A DNA stretch of 64,000 bases from Oscheius dolichura. Lineage: Eukaryota > Nematoda > Chromadorea > Rhabditida > Rhabditidae. Under the pieces are notes generated by a model. The model saw only the letters and a list, made by a program, of their open reading frames with translations. It was not told the origin of the DNA and did not search any database. The position numbers and the translations under genes were made by a program. Below are positions 36,090 to 47,847 of this stretch, piece after piece; within the stretch, counting starts at the first letter, position 1, and each line of letters opens with the position of its first letter. The stretch is from the NCBI GenBank assembly GCA_932521035.1, contig OW051497.1:2728001-2792000 (forward strand), given 5' to 3'.

Positions 36090-39000
36090 TTAGTTAGAAA
36101 TTAAATCCCACAGAACCGAGTTCTCTCTTTTTTTCTTAAGTTTGTCGAAGTTTTCCAGAAGAAACTCTTCGTTGGAACGATCGCGAGCCAGACGAGCCAT
36201 GTGAGAGTCAATGTGGGAGGTGAGTTCCTATAAACGCAGGGTTACTGTATACTTGTAAAGCAGAGATTACCTCTCTTTCTTCGATTCGACTGTGAACATC
36301 GGCATCCTGGATGATGGGCAACGCATTTTGGAAGTCTTCCTTAAGCCTGTCCAGAGCCTCCCGGGCTTCCCAATAATAAGATGTCACAATATTTACACTG
36401 AAAACACATAGCTTAAGAAGGAAGCTCGTTGATTTATTGCCCCAGGAATTTTGCACGGATTTGGCAACAAATAAATAAGCCGAATAGTCAGATTATGGGC
36501 GTGAAAATGCGTAAAATTGCCAAATGTCAAATGCTCTTGTGATTTTTGTTCCTTTCAAAAGAGGAAATGGAAGAGAACAGCGCCCTCCAGGAATTATCCT
36601 GATGCACACAAAAACTAAACAATTGGTTAGCTCGGAACGTCGAAAGGCGGAAGGAGCTAAACTGGGAGTAGTTAGTGGAATATTCAGGGGTTCGTTGTTT
36701 GCCGGCCCGATATCCGGGCAAAAAACAATCTGTTTCACTGGGTAATTTGGCTGTTTTTATCTTTTCCCGGAGGGAACACTGCACCTGTGAAAATGGGGGA
36801 TGCAAAACTAAAATTAGGAAGAAGCAAAGAGAAAAAGAGACTTACTTTTCTGTTATTTGTTCCAGGATGTTCTTGTGGTCGACAATGTCCTTTAACAATC
36901 CACCAATCCGTATCAGGCATCTGAAAATGTTGACGTCTAATTTCTGCCACTTTATAATTCCCCCGCATAACCTTTCCTCTCCCCCCGGGGTTGTTGCATT
37001 CTTTCTTGATGAATGCGCAACAAACTCAATTGGTAGCTCTCCCTCTCTTTTCTTTCCGTCAAAAAGTGCAAGCCTAGTGCATGGGTGAGATACCCCCGCC
37101 TGAATGTTAATCGCGTCAAAAGGCAGCTGCTTCCAGAATTACATGTGTATTGACAGCTTCATGTGAATGCACTATCTACTACTTGAGATGGCATAAGTGC
37201 AAACTTGCGGTGAGATTGGCTTCGCTGGGCTGATCTTGCGGATCTCGCCGTGATTTCTATCTGAGTGATAAATTAAATAAGCGGATTACCAGTGTGAAAC
37301 GTCTTGTAACTTGTTTAAAAGGACAGTCGTACTCTTCACTTTTCAGATCTAGTTAGACCTTTGGTCTGAGTCAACTGCCGGCCCAGTTGACAGTTCGCGA
37401 ACCCTGTCGCCAGAGTACAGTTGGACTTTCTTCAGCGATCCGCTCCCGTACGAAGCAGGTCAAGTTAAAGTAAAGATCATGAGCCGCGAAAGTTCGTTGT
37501 ATACACAGTAAAAAATAGAAATTTTGGGGGAATCCCGACAGCTTTACATAGAGTAAACAAGTCGGAACAATCCCCTTGCCTCGGCCACGTTTTGAAGGCA
37601 ATTTCCTCCTTTACAGCCTTGGCGCAAAAGTACAACCCTATCTAAATCCGTGTGCATCCCTCTCCCCTCCCGCCGTGTCTCTCTCATTTTTGCCAGGACA
37701 CACACCATTAGGTCTTCGGGAGGGGGTGGATCAGGCTGGGTAGAAAGTGCGTTGCACTTGCGGTGTATTTGGTTTAATTCTGCGCAGCAGTGCCTCTCAC
37801 TCTGTCCGGACTCTTCTAACCCTGTGCGCGCTCAGCCACGTCACCGATTCCGATGACCTTTACATGACATGGCAGAGGATAGTTTGACAGGCTCTGTGTG
37901 TGTGGGTGAACAGGAGAACAACAAGGGCATTGCTTCCAGGCCGAAGATTCTTTAGGCACACGGCGCGTCTATCGGGATTGTTTTTGAGTTTTTTGAAAGC
38001 AGTTCCGAAACATGTTGCAGTTTTCCGCCAGGGAGAAGATCCTCTTTGAATAATGTTGTGGAAAAACTACAAGAAGACCAGAGTCCAGCACCCCTTAAAA
38101 TGGGGAAATATGTTTGGGCAGGTTTGTTTGTTGACACCGCTTGAATTAAGCAGTTATCATAAGGTTTTCCGTGGGTGGGTGTCTACACAAAAGGACAAAG
38201 AGATCCAGGCTTTCCAGCGTAAATTTTAAAATACCCCGAGTGACCATCAACGAGAGTATGTCACATTGTTTCAAATACGTTAATCTCACCGCGGCGGGCT
38301 TTACAAATAGTGTATCTAGACAAGAATCAAGAAATGATACGGTAGATGCACTTTGGGCAGATGCTTTTCGCCTTTTGAATTATTCCCGCGCCATTCAAAA
38401 GTTGCCATTGCACTAGAATACCTCTAGGGGCCCGTTCGCCGTCCCGAATGTATAATTCACCGCTTCCACATTTTTTCGCTCATAATTTTCAGATGAGGGC
38501 AGGGCTTCAATTTTCTTTCTCTCCCTACGACCATCCCGATAAGGATGACACCCTGCGCATTCGCCTCCCTGCCGGATAAAAGACAAATATTTGATAAAGT
38601 GCATGTGAACTTACGAGTTCGCGTGTGTTCGGGCGGGATAAAACTTGGACAAACGCATCAGAGAACAGTTGTGACGTTTCGTGCGAGGCTCGCGCGAGGT
38701 TGGACTAGTTGTTTGTGTGTGGACTAGTTGTGTACAAATGAAAAGGAGAGGACCGGGCAGCGGAAAGGGCAAAAGAGCAAAACTCACAGGCAGTCCTCGA
38801 GGTTTATCTGCATCAGCTCCATGGCCACCACCGTCTCGGCCGAGGTATCCAGATCATTTAGGGTGTATTCCGTCGTCGGGACAGGGGAATCTACAATTGT
38901 TGTGTCAGTTATAGCTGGCTGCAATTTTTAGAGGCCAATTAACACCCCCGGGAGGTCAAATTGCGATTAAGCGGAAGCCCTTAATACTCAGAGAGGAATT

Positions 39001-39212
39001 AGAGTTTAGCGCCCAACTCAGCGAGCAAAGAATATATAGCTGCGGACAAGAGGGTTAGAAAGGAGAGCGAAAACTAGAGAGAGAGGAGGGAAGAACGAAC
39101 CTGGCACTACCTCGACGCCGTGCTTCATCTTCAGGTGTGAGCTGATGTTCTCCTGCATCATGAGCATAGTATTCAAATAGCTGATCTCGTCGTCGACAAA
39201 GTCCTCCATCAT
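36090..39212 (-). CDS. Coiled-coil-like protein of unknown function, 190 residues
   Basis: Five exons: 39212-39111, 38918-38788, 36920-36846, 36397-36271 and 36227-36090. Every junction agrees in phase, so the prediction is solid although the intron after exon 2 is about 1.9 kb. The N-terminus is acidic and Met-rich (MMEDFVDDEISYLNTMLMMQ). A Thr/Pro linker follows, then mostly helical, charged sequence: GGLLKDIVDHKNILEQITEN, then EALDRLKEDFQ, and a C-terminal MARLARDRSNEEFLLENFDK ending in WDLISN. No signal peptide or membrane segment. Heptad-like spacing suggests a small subunit of a coiled-coil complex, but I do not recognise the family. Confidence 0.75.
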
Positions 39213-39505
39213 AGTGACTCCGCTGTAAATGAAGTTGTTGGTTGTCTAAGTGCAACCAGATGAAATGAGAGAAAGAGCGTTGATTTCGAGGTCTCTACGA
39301 GATCGGACTAACCGATTACTGCGGAGCCAAACATACAGAGACGGAGGTGTACGAGACAACTCGACCTATTAATAAACAGAACTTTAAGGATAATAAAATG
39401 AATAATCGAATTGATGTCAGAGAGGGTAAATGGGTTACCCTCCACAGGGATGAGGGTGGCGGGAAAAACAAAGAACAACGATCGCAACACATCCCCAGCT
39501 GGCCA

Positions 39506-39551
39506 ATGAGGAGCCAGTGTCCATTTTGCAACATCCACACTGGCTCCTCAT
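39506..39551. repeat. Perfect 15 bp inverted repeat with 16 bp loop
   Basis: ATGAGGAGCCAGTGT (39506-39520) and its exact reverse complement (39537-39551) flank a 16-base spacer. It lies just upstream of the gene starting at 39212 (minus strand) and would form a stable hairpin in DNA or RNA. Confidence 0.75.
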
Positions 39552-39559
39552 CGGACACA

Positions 39560-42500
39560 CTGACGCATGGCCGAAAAGTCACTTCCCGCCTTGCGATCCT
39601 TTGGTAAAAGTGCAACGCGGGTGGGCTGTTCGGCCATATCATAGGGGTGCTTAGAGAGCAGCACCCCCTTCTGCACAATGGGGGACCCTTTCGATAAGAA
39701 GTACAATAGGGACGAGAGATGCAATATCTTCGAGAAGAACTAAGTGCATTTGACTAAAAAAATGAAATCTGATACCACAATTTCTTTTGCTGGGAGGGGG
39801 TGTTCGGGTCACAGATCAAGGCTGGTTGGCAGCGAAAGGGCAACAACTGTGGGTGAGGTGTAGCAGTTGTGAGAGAGGCTGAGCTACTAGTTCCCCCTCC
39901 CCCCGAAACCTGGTTTTCATACGGAGGGAGGAGTACTCTAAGGTCTTCAAGAGCATTAAAACACATGCCCTTGCTGGCATTGGGTCAAGGGAGCGGCTGG
40001 AGGAAGTGCAGCTGCCCCCCCCTGACCACTAGATGTCTGACCCCCTAAGATGCACTCTCTCTCTCTCTCTACACACACACATCATTCAAATTGTTTGTTT
40101 CATTGAAACCGAGAGCGATAAACAGACGAAGGATCTTTAAAACAAGAATATTGGCTTACGACGAATTGGAAAAAATTAGGAGCAGTGCCAAGAATCGGAC
40201 TGGAAAGGCTTTCTCAATGAGAAGTGAACGCCGAACGGGACGGGGTCGCAACATCTGCTTCTTCCCCCGTTCCATTCCTCATGTGACAAGCCTAATCTGG
40301 AAAAAGAATCATAGGGGGACGGTTGTTGCCCTTTAGCCATTTGAAGGGGCAGCAACTGTCATAAAATAGGACCTTTTGAAGGCTGGTGAACAGCCACGGA
40401 CAGGAAGAAGGTCACCAAGGACAACACACGAGGAGGATCTCCTTTCAAATAGCGGAGAATCCTTTCGTGTCCTTGGAGGTGTTACCGTAACCTAGACAGA
40501 CAGTCAAAATATACACAGATCTGTTTAGGACAACACCCTAAGGACTCCCAAGGGCAACCTACCATTAGGATCTACTCCCAAAAACAATGAAAGGACTCTT
40601 TATCGAAAGTTCTTGTAAACTGATAAAAAGTGCAGGCAGATGTGTCGAAAAGCAGTAAAGGACAAGCAGATAAAAGTGTATTCGCCTAACTTGAGCGTAG
40701 GGGGAGTGAGAATCACAGGGAGCAGCCCCCTCGCGTGTGAATCTCCTCCATCTAGATGTACTCCTCCTTCGCGAAGAGAGCTCATGAATCAAACGATGCA
40801 TCCTCCCCAAATAAAAAAGGGCAATTCGCGGTCAAGTTGTTCCTCGCGCAAGAGAGCCGTTTATAAGAAGGAGAGACTAATTTCAGAAAGCCATATGATG
40901 CCGAAAATCAAGCCTCATTAGGTAGTTCGTTGTTTCGCAGTGGTCAAGATCATCCTGTACGGAAGGGACAAGAATGGCTCTCTCATAATGAACTCCCACT
41001 CAATAAGAATAATATTATCATCAACCTTTGAATGACCCCGCGAAGCATTAAATAGAGGGCAGTAAACATGAAAATTCTAAATACGGGCATTTTCAACTGG
41101 CTTCTCCCAAAAAACAAGAGAACTTCTGACTGGTAAAAGGCATTTTAGAAGGACCTTTCAAAGAAAATCGGGTCTATCAGCATTATATTAGTGGTTTAAA
41201 AAAGTGCAAGCTTATCTTTGGTCTAATCTTCTGTATCTGGAATCAGTGGTTTGAAAAAAAAACGGCTGAGACAGATAACGGTGGCTTGTATCTGAGCTCC
41301 CGATCGGAAAGGGAGACTGGGCCTGTACGAGTCTCTACGGTCAAACCGTTAAATACCCCATCCAAAAAGTGCAAAGGGGTCGAGACCCGCAGCCGGCCTT
41401 CAGGACAGGATGTGCTACGATAAAAACTGCTGGCAAAAAACGACTGCGATCGACGGTGTGTTTGATGAATACGTCTGGGAAAACAAAAGTGGGCAATTAC
41501 CGGGGCTGGCAAGAAATTCAAACGGAACAGTTCTGTACAGTTTCTGGCTACTTTAGACCAGTGGTCGAGTGAAGAGGAATCGTTTGGAAGATTCAATCAG
41601 TCTCGCCGCCTCAGCCATTTATCAGATCCACATGATTCATTCCCAAGTTCAACAGGACGTTTCCATGTTTCGAATTCACACCCTTACGTACTTCCATAGT
41701 ATCATACAAACCCATTTAAAGGAGACAAAAACACACCTTTCACCTTCTTCGCACGATGTGATGGGACAGACAACCATGGCTCCTTCTTCTTCTTTCTTCT
41801 TTCTGGTCCTTGACGGACTGGGTCGAGTCGAGTCCGCGTGCACTATTTCACGAGCCGAGAGTGCTGATCCGTTGTGATTAATCTGCCTGTAAAATATGTT
41901 GTTTTCGTGAAGTATGTCAGAAAAAGGTCAACGTGTAACAACGTGTAGGCTGATGGGATTCAAAAGAAGTGCAAGAATTCGAATAGCGGCAAGGGAAGGA
42001 AGTCTTCGAATGTCGCTGGCTTCCTTTACGTGTGACACAACTGAAACTGTCTCATCGCGGCGCGCCTTTTCTTTCATTTGAAAAGAAAACAAAAAAGGGC
42101 AAGTGTGACTTGTTAATGCACTTTTACTGTATTGTAAAGTGGGGGCTGCTTCATTGCTAGAGCAAAAAGGAGACTGACACGTTACAGCACTTTCACTGTT
42201 AGCATACTTTCTTATAATCCGGGTGACCTTGCAAAGGCGTCACAAGCTTGGTTGAAATTAATCAGGAAAAGGCTTTTAATTTATATCTTGGCCTCTGTTT
42301 ATATGATTACAAACTTGTGATGATCGCAATTGAGTAACTCCTTCCGCTGCATAGATGTTTCAACCAGGAAGTTTTTTGCAAGGTCAGACACGAGAAACCG
42401 TATCTCTTGAACCCGTTCGCCGTTCCAAGCTAATGCAAAACAGACCCAAGTAGAAGTTCAGAAGATTTCACAGGGGCTTCTACCTTTTTATCTATTGCTT

Positions 42501-43380
42501 CTACCTTTTTATTTTTTGTATTAGAGTGCAGTTACAAGTCAGCTCGCGGAGTCGACAGCAAGCTAGCGATGACTGGCACAAAGGTTCTTGTAACGGTGAG
42601 GTGTTCCAGCATGGAGAGGGGCCGTTGAAATTGAAGGGCGTCCTGTATGCCCGGGATTCGGGATCCGGGATTAGTAGAATCGTTTGCTTTTACTTTTCCC
42701 TTCCCGATAGTGGAAAGCGGAAAAAAGTTTTCTCACAGTTCGGTCCCCCGCAATGTGCAAGGAAACCACCCGGACCGATAACGATTTCCTCTTGTTGGCA
42801 GCAATAACTGATAAAACTTCACCGGAAAGTTTACAAATCGACTAAATTTTTTATGTCTTGATGTCAAGGAAACTAAGCAGGTCGGAAGTGAATCACGATT
42901 TCTTTTTTATCAGGGTTATCAAAAAAAATCAGCTCTATGAGAAGTCAATAAAGCCTGTAGCATCGTGGCTTTTTATGAGAATTTCTATTGGTAAAAGCAT
43001 GGCTCAAATTATAAGTTTTGCTGTATAGAACCATTTCGTTCTGTTAGTTGGAGTGCCTTAGAGTGCCCTCGAGTTGACTGTTTATGGTGCTCTAATCAAC
43101 CCAAGCGGCAGCAGAAGGACAAGCGCCCATTCCAATCGTACGATGTGAGAAACCGTTTACGCTTCGTGCACCTTGCACTTCTTCCGTATTTGTCTGCTTT
43201 TATTGTTAACTGTGTTCACTGTTCACTGTAGGTAGATTGAAACACTTGTGAAGGTGGCATTACTCTCTAGTTTTCCCCATCGAAGAGTTAAGCAAGTCCC
43301 ATCAAATTAGTCTGTACCAGCCATTTATTAGCTAGTTTCACCAGAGAAACAAAAATAACGTTTAATTATTAAATATTTAT
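39560..43380. other. About 3.8 kb without a convincing gene
   Basis: Only unconnected short frames on both strands. Words of the form AAAAGTGCA(A/G) recur at about 39606, 40625, 41199 and 41364, with a GAAGTGCAAG at 41967. A short direct repeat GCTTCTACCTTTTTA occurs near 42476 and 42497. Confidence 0.4.
40054..40080. repeat. (CT)n(AC)n microsatellite
   Basis: A run of CT dinucleotides is followed directly by five AC dinucleotides. Confidence 0.9.
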
Positions 43381-43386
43381 TAACGG

Positions 43387-44165
43387 CTATAACCTGAATT
43401 CGGTATGATAATAATCACGATAGCTACTTTGAGGTAGATTAACAATTTCTATATCATTATTAGGGAGTTCATTATAAGTGAAAGCGATATTATCGTTAGT
43501 ACCCGTTAACGAATGCAACCCGTCCGCTTCATCAATATTAATATTACCTAGGTCATCAAAAAAGTCTATGTTGCTGTTCCCTACATCATTGGAGATCTCT
43601 ATTTCTGTGTTTCCTATGTCGTTAAATACATCGATGTTGGTATTGCCAACATCATTTGAGCTCCAAATATTGTCATTAGTTTGACTATTTACAGGGGTTT
43701 CGAGGACCTCCTGCTCCGCTGTTCTTGCTGCAGCCCCAGCATCATGTACAGCTTCTTCTTCCGCCACCCTCTCCGCCGTGCCTACTCCATGTGCCACTTC
43801 TTGTGCAACAACTTCTTCTTCTGCAGCAGCGACACTTCGAACAGCTTTTGTGAAAATCTTGCCAGCAATTGTTCTTAAAACAGTGGCAGCTGCAGAGAAG
43901 CTCCGTTTGAGGAGTTCCTTTCCGAAACCAGTCCACAGAGCTCGCAGTCCACCATCAATAACTCCTCTCTTACTTCGGTGGTGTTCCGCGTCTGATGGCC
44001 CTTCAACTCCATTGTGATCCCTTTGGCTTTCTGAAATTTTTAAATAAGTCAAGGTTAAGCCGAGTTTAAAAGGTTTCTCATCGTCTAAGACTCACCTGTG
44101 AAAACATAAAAGCCTAGCGTATTCCCCACTACGCAGATAAGGACGAGCAAGTAAAGCATATGCAT
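43387..44165 (-). CDS. Secreted preproprotein with dibasic site, amphipathic segment and 11-residue repeats
   Basis: Two exons, 44165-44096 and 44030-43387 (phase 1), give 237 residues. The start MHMLYLLVLICVVGNTLGFY is a signal peptide. A short acidic propeptide ends in HRSKR (furin-like). The sequence after it, GVIDGGLRALWTGFGKELLK and onward, reads as an amphipathic, positively charged helix with Trp and Lys/Arg spaced along one face. An Ala/Glu/Val-rich stretch follows. Near the C-terminus four 11-residue repeats follow the pattern N-D-(V/I/L)-G-N-x-(N/E)-I-(D/E)-x-x, for example NDVGNTNIDVF and NDIGNTEIEIS. No family recognised. A secreted membrane-active or structural peptide precursor is a reasonable inference, not shown. 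Confidence 0.75.
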
Positions 44166-44199
44166 TCTCAGATAAGAGAAAGTAGCTTGCAGGAATGGC

Positions 44200-47100
44200 A
44201 GGTTCGAGTGGAGCTCTTTTATATGATGAACTCCGCATACAACAGATAAGTTTGCTGACACAGAATGAGAAACCAAGACGTAAGCAGTGTTGGATAAGGT
44301 CTTATCGCTTATGCATGCTGTGTTATCCAATAAAATGACTGTTACTCAGGAAAGTGAGAAACTCGATAACGTAAGGCAACGAAAGGTGAGCTGGCGTTTT
44401 GACAGGATCCAGAGACGAAGGAACTCTGTTATCTCAAGAACTTTATTCACAGATATCTTGCGGTTGGTCATTCTTTACAAGCGTCGTCTTCCCTATCGCG
44501 GTCGGATAGTGTCCCGGTGTGGCGTCTCCGCTGGTTCGTGTCTCAAAACGGTAATGGTGGCGGATTACGGATCATAGGACGCAGACGAGGATTTATACGA
44601 GGTAATTTCGTATCGAGCTCTCCTGAGAGCCTATTACGCGGTCCATGGTATATCTGTTTGTGCCTTTTCTTGCCTGTTGTCATTTCTGCAGAGGTAAATA
44701 AAAGAGGGTCCCTCGGCTTTCGGCTTTTAGGGATTAGAAGTAGCCGTTCCCAACTGGTTCCTTATTACCACCATTTGAAGTCCATGGCCCCTGTGGCATG
44801 CAAAACGGTGAGGCCTTCATTGCACACATGAGGCACGGCTTTATAACTACAGTACGCATCAGTGCAACAATATTCTAAGCCAAGCCCGACGTTTTGTTTT
44901 TCAATTTTCTTTCGGGTAAAAAATTCGGTCTTCTGCCTTTCATTTACTCTGACAATGTCTTCTGCCTCGTCGACCGTTTTAAATAGCTTCTCGTGGCATT
45001 ACCCGTGTTCACGATATTCTCACGAGCGTACATTTGTGTTCAATCCGCCCATATTTTCCATTGTAACTCAATTCTACTCATCCCATTGTCTGTGCTATAA
45101 TGAATACTCCCCGATCTCCTCTCTAATCTTCCTCCCGTCTTCCCAGGGCTCACCGTGGATTAGATGTTTTTTCTTGCATTCGTTTCCCCATCCAGGAGCT
45201 GTGTTACGTCCACTTCCTTCTTAATCGCCCTTTCTTCTAAAGGAATTCAATGTAAACACGTAATCCACAGAGCTAACGCCTTTCGGAACAGGAAGAATAG
45301 CAACATTGTGAGATAAGCGACGTCTTATCAGCCCTGCACACCTTTCTCGGGGTCTTCTCACAGGCAAAATACGAAGCACCTGGGCAGGACTGATGGCAAA
45401 GGCACTTTTAGGGGTATTTTGAACAACACTACTTTTCAAGTCTATGATTTAAATTGTTATCCGGAGCTGCAAAACAGTTTAAGCCATGACGTGTTATGCC
45501 AAGTTCCTTGAATGTCCAAAAGGTGCCCCTTTTCGTGGCCTCGGGGACAGATCAACCGAATTTAAACTTCCGACTCCTGTCTTTTTATAGCCGTTCGGGT
45601 TTCCTAGTTACAATTCAACCATAACCACCCATGCAAAATATGCGACGTGATCCAGATGTTTGTATCCAAATTTAGATGATTTACGAAGGCGGGTTTCCTT
45701 CCGTTCAAATGCACGAGGAAGCGGAGAAAATGTATACATTAGAAAAAGTTTGAAGTGCCTGTCTGACGTCGTCGGCGGTTCACTGCTTCCCTCCTCTGAA
45801 TCAGTTTATTTCCCTTTATCCACCAATTTCCATCCTACAGGGCCGCGGGCTCTCCGTTATTTTGATGATCTTCTGTTCCCTAAGGAAATTGTGTAGAAAG
45901 GTTGAATACCCCCGGCGGAAAGGGGTCGAAAATTTCACTAAGTCTACACTACAAGTGCCTGTTGATGTACTTTCTAATTTAAAAAAGAGCATTTGGTTCA
46001 CCGAGCTTCTATGCTAAAATAGATAGGCATGCACAATAAACAGCGATGATCTCACGTACTTGTGGATGAATACAGAACAGAGTAGATCTTTATGCTCTGC
46101 CCCAGGCCATAGCACAACTCTTCGTACACGATATGCCTTTGAAAAATATTGCCAGGCCTAGAACTATTGACACCCACTTCGAGCAGAAATTCATTTCTGT
46201 AGGCAGGTCGTCATGGATTTCATGGTCATCGTCTGTTGACCTTTCAGAGGTGATGAAAACCATATCACACCTCAAACATTGCCTCTTTCAAAATTCTGGC
46301 CGTTTGATGCTGACAGAGGATGACTGATCAAATGACGGGGGTGAATAATCAGAGGTTGCTATCATAAAATATTCTCAACTGTGATCCGTGACATATATTC
46401 CGGGAAAATTACGCCCGTCATAAATAATAGTTAAAAGACATGTCGAAGACTAAAAAGGCCATGGGATTTGGCAGATCTCTGTTGCGATGTATACAGGGAA
46501 AAATAACTTACCTACGCCTTACCAGGAATTGTTTACCTCCAAACAAGTTGGTACCAGGTGGGCTTCTTCCGGTCCTGGCCTCCTGGAGCGGAAAGGTTCC
46601 CCCTGACTAACCATATTTTCCTTGCCTTTGATCTTTGCCGCTCATTTTTCTCTGAAGAGTAATTCATGGCCCCGTTTCCGTTGCTTAGAACCGAAAATCC
46701 GCTCTCATAACATTTTGACGATCGGATCCGCCCCTTCGGTGGCCATTCTGTTCACCTGGGTGGCGGATAGAGGCGGCCGCCGGAAGGTCTCCACTCGACA
46801 TCTCAAGGAATTAGCTCTAAAGCATTTTCCGATCCACGATCTTCCTCATCGGAATTAGCATTTCACCCACATCGTGGGGGATAACCGGGTTAGCTGCTTA
46901 ATTGTTGGACTCTGCCCACTTTTTCTTCTGTTTGCTTCCCTTCCCTACTAACTCATTCATAAGAGGGACCACTTCCACACATTTCCCTGTCAAGATGGTC
47001 TCAGACGTGTGACAGGCCTTCAGCTTTATTTATTCTTTCCTGCAGCGACGTTCTTTGGGCAATGCATGAGAGAAAAGCTGTTCTTCATCTTTTGTCTCAA

Positions 47101-47270
47101 ATCTTCTCGATCACTTTCTGACTTGGGCCATTCTCCCGGATGTTTGCTGCCTAAAGTTACTGTAACTTCCACAAATTATAGTTCCGTATCCAAATTCTAA
47201 TGAATAACAAAGATTGTCTCTGTATCCTTCTAAAATTTCTTGTTATTCCCTTCTTCCTCCACAGTCTAAG
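44200..47270. other. Intergenic, no gene seen
   Basis: Isolated frames only (for example 44862-45224 plus and 45221-45439 minus) with no consistent splice partners or recognisable motifs. Confidence 0.4.
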
Positions 47271-47286
47271 AAATTTCTAGGCGACC

Positions 47287-47775
47287 ATGATGTTCCTTAT
47301 GCCATTCGTCTTCTTCGGACTGCTTCTGTCTTCTTCCATGGCTCAGGACGAGGTATGCTCCCAGATCTGTGTCATTCTAGGTGATAATAGAACATTCAGG
47401 AGTTAGCAATGAGATGCGGGTTTCTCTACTACTTGCCCTGTTATAAGGTCTGGGTATTGTCTAGTTTCAAAAAAATGATATATCTATCTCTTTCTGCCCG
47501 CCTGGTTTATTAGTTTTGAGCCTATTGCTTGAATATACATCCTATCCATATTATTATATAAACCTAATTTATTAGAGCCAACGTTAAACGTAAGTTCTTT
47601 TCAGCCTCAGATGGATCGTCCTGGTTCCTTCCTTGGGTTCGGAGGTGCTGCTCCAGAGGGGGAAATCGTTCAACGTCTCCGTGACTACCCCTACAGTGGG
47701 TTCAACTGCCTGACATGTTTACAGATTCTCCACTTCAGACCCGCCAACCTACTCCGAAAGGAAGTCCCACGCTAA
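47287..47775 (+). CDS. Small secreted protein, 78 residues
   Basis: Two exons, 47287-47352 and 47605-47775 (phase 0). MMFLMPFVFFGLLLSSSMA is a signal peptide, giving a mature peptide of about 59 residues with GSFLGFGGAAPEGE and a CLTC pair near the end, finishing RKEVPR. A further 36 bp intron is possible near 47697 but would read through the AATAAA at about 47821, so I prefer the unspliced end. Peptide hormone, effector or structural peptide cannot be told apart. Confidence 0.65.
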
Positions 47776-47847
47776 GTCATTCCGTCCACGAATGCCACTC
47801 CTTCGCTATTGAAACATCTTCAATAAATCTTTGTTGTTTGATTATTT

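Noticed and set aside
40565..40921. Several overlapping frames on both strands near the microsatellite
   Set aside because: Mutual overlap, low-complexity composition and no splice signals.
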